From contig CBDDAA010000004.1 of the NCBI GenBank assembly GCA_965224675.1, forward strand, positions 3,169,978 to 3,233,977: 64,000 bases of DNA. The letters run 5' to 3'. This document shows positions 62,919-64,000 of the stretch, piece after piece (positions within the stretch are counted from its first letter, which is position 1; each line of letters begins with the position of its first letter). The DNA is from UBA7957 sp965224675 (GTDB taxonomy: Bacteria; Pseudomonadota; Gammaproteobacteria; Granulosicoccales; Granulosicoccaceae). The notes under the pieces were generated by a model. It was not told the origin of the DNA. It searched no databases and saw only the letters and a program-made list of their open reading frames with translations. Position numbers and translations under genes: made by a program.

Positions 62919-63418
62919 CCTTCCTTGTCCTCCCAGAGCGCCTGGAACTTTTTTTGCAATACCAATAAGGCAGCTGCTTCAGCTAATGCCTTCTCCTTAC
63001 GGTTCAATTCACTTTGCAGGTTTTTGTGGCTTGATTTAAGGTCACGAAGCTCAGCAAGAGGAGGCGATGAAGAGGAGGCACCTGATTCAAAATCCTCTCG
63101 CCATTGTTTTAAATGATGGGAAAAAATACCTTTGTTACGACAATAGGCGTTGACTGCCTGTTCATCCATGGAATGTGTCGTCAATAATGCATCGAGTCGT
63201 TCGGCAGAGCCCCAGTTTGCGGGACTTTTAGAGGTACTATTGCCTTGTTTTACCTTGTTCTTATTTTTTGATGTCATCCAGTTTTTGAGTGTCCAGTGAT
63301 TCATGTTTAATTCTTCGGCCACCGATATAACAGTACGGGAGCCACGGGAGTATGCTTTTTGCAATGCCTGTTGGCGAAAAGCGTCAGTATAATTTGTTTT
63401 CATATTCATCAATATCAA
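62915..63418 (-). CDS. IS3-type transposase OrfA
   Basis: Encodes 167 aa. The N-terminal helix-turn-helix (FRQQALQKAYSRGSRTVISVAEELNMNHWTLKNWM) recognises the IS ends. A second HTH-like segment (NAYCRNKGIFSHHLKQWREDF) and a coiled coil (AELRDLKSSHKNLQSELNRKEKALAEA) mediate multimerisation with OrfB. The first ATG may be preceded by others (MILMNMK), leaving a few residues of uncertainty. Intact. Confidence 0.87.
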   Translation of the reverse strand: MILMNMKTNYTDAFRQQALQKAYSRGSRTVISVAEELNMNHWTLKNWMTSKNKNKVKQGNSTSKSPANWGSAERLDALLTTHSMDEQAVNAYCRNKGIFSHHLKQWREDFESGASSSSPPLAELRDLKSSHKNLQSELNRKEKALAEAAALLVLQKKFQALWEDKEG

Positions 63419-63429
63419 CTATTTTCAAG

Positions 63430-63526
63430 TTGTGGGAATCGCTAATTTTCAGTGCGCCGGTTGTTGGCGCATGTCCAGTCGCCCTACGGGCTCCTTACCA
63501 TGCGCCAACAACCGGCAATCCCACAA
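63430..63526. repeat. Large hairpin upstream of the IS orfA
   Basis: Perfect 18-bp arms (GCCGGTTGTTGGCGCATG at 63456-63473 and its complement at 63499-63516) are extended by TTGTGGGAAT/AATCCCACAA further out. The central loop contains a nested stem (GCCC-TAC-GGGC). It lies between orfA and the right IS end, where it could shield orfA from read-through transcription from batB. Confidence 0.6.
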
Positions 63527-64000
63527 TGTTAACCCCCAAACAATAAAGGTTAATAATAGAGGCGACAGATATCCTGACAGAGGGGGGTATTGAGCGATGG
63601 TGACTGGGGAAGCAGCGCGTTGCAACAGGCAGAGGTGGTTGCTTCTGACCTGCGTTCCAAATACGCTATTGAATTGCATCTTATCGGTATTGGTGGCAAT
63701 GAACCAGTAATGGTTCCACGCGCAGGCAATAAACCCATGATTATCAATGGAAAACACATTGTATCGCGCCTCAATACGCCCGCCTTGGAACGCTTGGCGA
63801 GGGCATCAGGTGGCGTGTATCACCATACCGTGCCCGCCGCCTCATTATCCTTATTCTCCATGCTTAACATCCCAAAGCAGCGACTCGACCCCGCTATTAG
63901 TGAAAAAATCCTATGGGACGAATGGCTTGCAGTACCCATGCTGTTGGGCATGCTACTGCTACTGTTGGCATTGCAAGCCGAATCCAGGAGAAATCTGTCA

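Larger units (their letters stand above)
61811..63585 (-). mobile_element. IS3-type insertion sequence inside batB
   Basis: The boundaries are set by a GGTA duplication (61807-61810 and 63586-63589) and by restoration of the batB frame. Near the ends are inverted repeats matching 19 of 21 bases (TGTCAAGCTATCTGTCGCCTC at 61819-61839 against 63559-63579). The classical TG...CA ends of IS3 elements fall at 61819 and 63579, eight and six bases inside the duplication-defined limits, so the exact tips are uncertain. It encodes OrfA and OrfB on the minus strand. Confidence 0.8.
61214..64000 (+). pseudogene. BatB-type vWA protein gene split by an insertion sequence; 3' end outside window
   Basis: Codons 1-199 (61214-61810) encode an N-terminal helix, a second membrane segment (about 52-72) and the start of a vWA domain with an intact metal site (IIVDLSASMNARDNRS), reaching RVLV. 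An IS then interrupts. The frame resumes at 63590 with LSDGDWGSSALQQAEVV, GIGGNEPVMVPRAG and a C-terminal membrane helix (AVPMLLGMLLLLLALQA) and is open to the window edge. Joining 61810 to 63590 gives a continuous frame across the junction (RVLV-LSDGDW). As it stands, translation ends at 61885 after 24 IS-derived residues, so only a truncated protein is made. Confidence 0.85.

Overview
The window is chromosomal DNA from a gammaproteobacterium. The core block pyrG-kdsA-eno-ftsB-ispD-ispF, together with sohB, rlmKL, sthA, dusA and an MTIP-type phosphorylase, is a gammaproteobacterial arrangement. Several c-type cytochromes, a P460-type cytochrome and a Bat/MoxR operon suggest a respiratory, perhaps chemotrophic, lifestyle, but the sequence does not fix genus or family. 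No rRNA, tRNA or CRISPR array was recognised.

Layout. 1-9.8 kb is an AT-rich accessory stretch: two minus-strand exported proteins, a 3-kb gene-poor segment, a LuxR/EpsA-type regulator, and a plus-strand run encoding a pentahaem cytochrome, a monohaem cytochrome and an FG-GAP/ASPIC (CRTAC1-like) protein. 9.8-20.3 kb is minus-strand housekeeping DNA (sthA, dusA, MTIP, nagZ, ispF, ispD, ftsB, eno, kdsA, pyrG), with a fold-back element between sthA and dusA. 20.9-29.2 kb holds the most unusual genes: two adjacent P-loop GTPase proteins (1863 and 883 aa) sharing one architecture (GTPase, helical linker, beta-rich segment, collagen-like Gly-rich block); only the long one continues into coiled coils and a large C-terminal region. 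29.2-31.1 kb is a mobile-element graveyard: a 311-bp element with perfect 23-bp inverted ends, a shortened AraC gene, a tyrosine-recombinase tail and a frameshifted IS91-type transposase head.

31.2-37.5 kb carries a class V aminotransferase, an orphan histidine kinase, a cytochrome P460 and an ABC exporter whose ATPase motifs are lost. 37.5-45.4 kb is a compact eight-gene minus-strand glycan operon (flippase, TIM-barrel isomerase, NAD-dependent epimerase, two GT2 transferases, FAD oxidoreductase, ATP-grasp enzyme, membrane protein) immediately downstream of sohB. 46.6-57.7 kb contains rlmKL, a TlpA-like redoxin fused to a hydrolase-like domain, several small proteins, a porin remnant, a long MscS-type channel, an ArsI/CadI-like protein and a SigZ-like sigma factor. 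58-64 kb is a moxR-DUF58-DUF4381-batA-batB operon whose batB is split by an IS3-type insertion with a 4-bp target duplication. Removing the IS and one duplicate copy restores the reading frame.

The strongest candidate for an undescribed system is the GTPase pair. Its function cannot be assigned from sequence alone.
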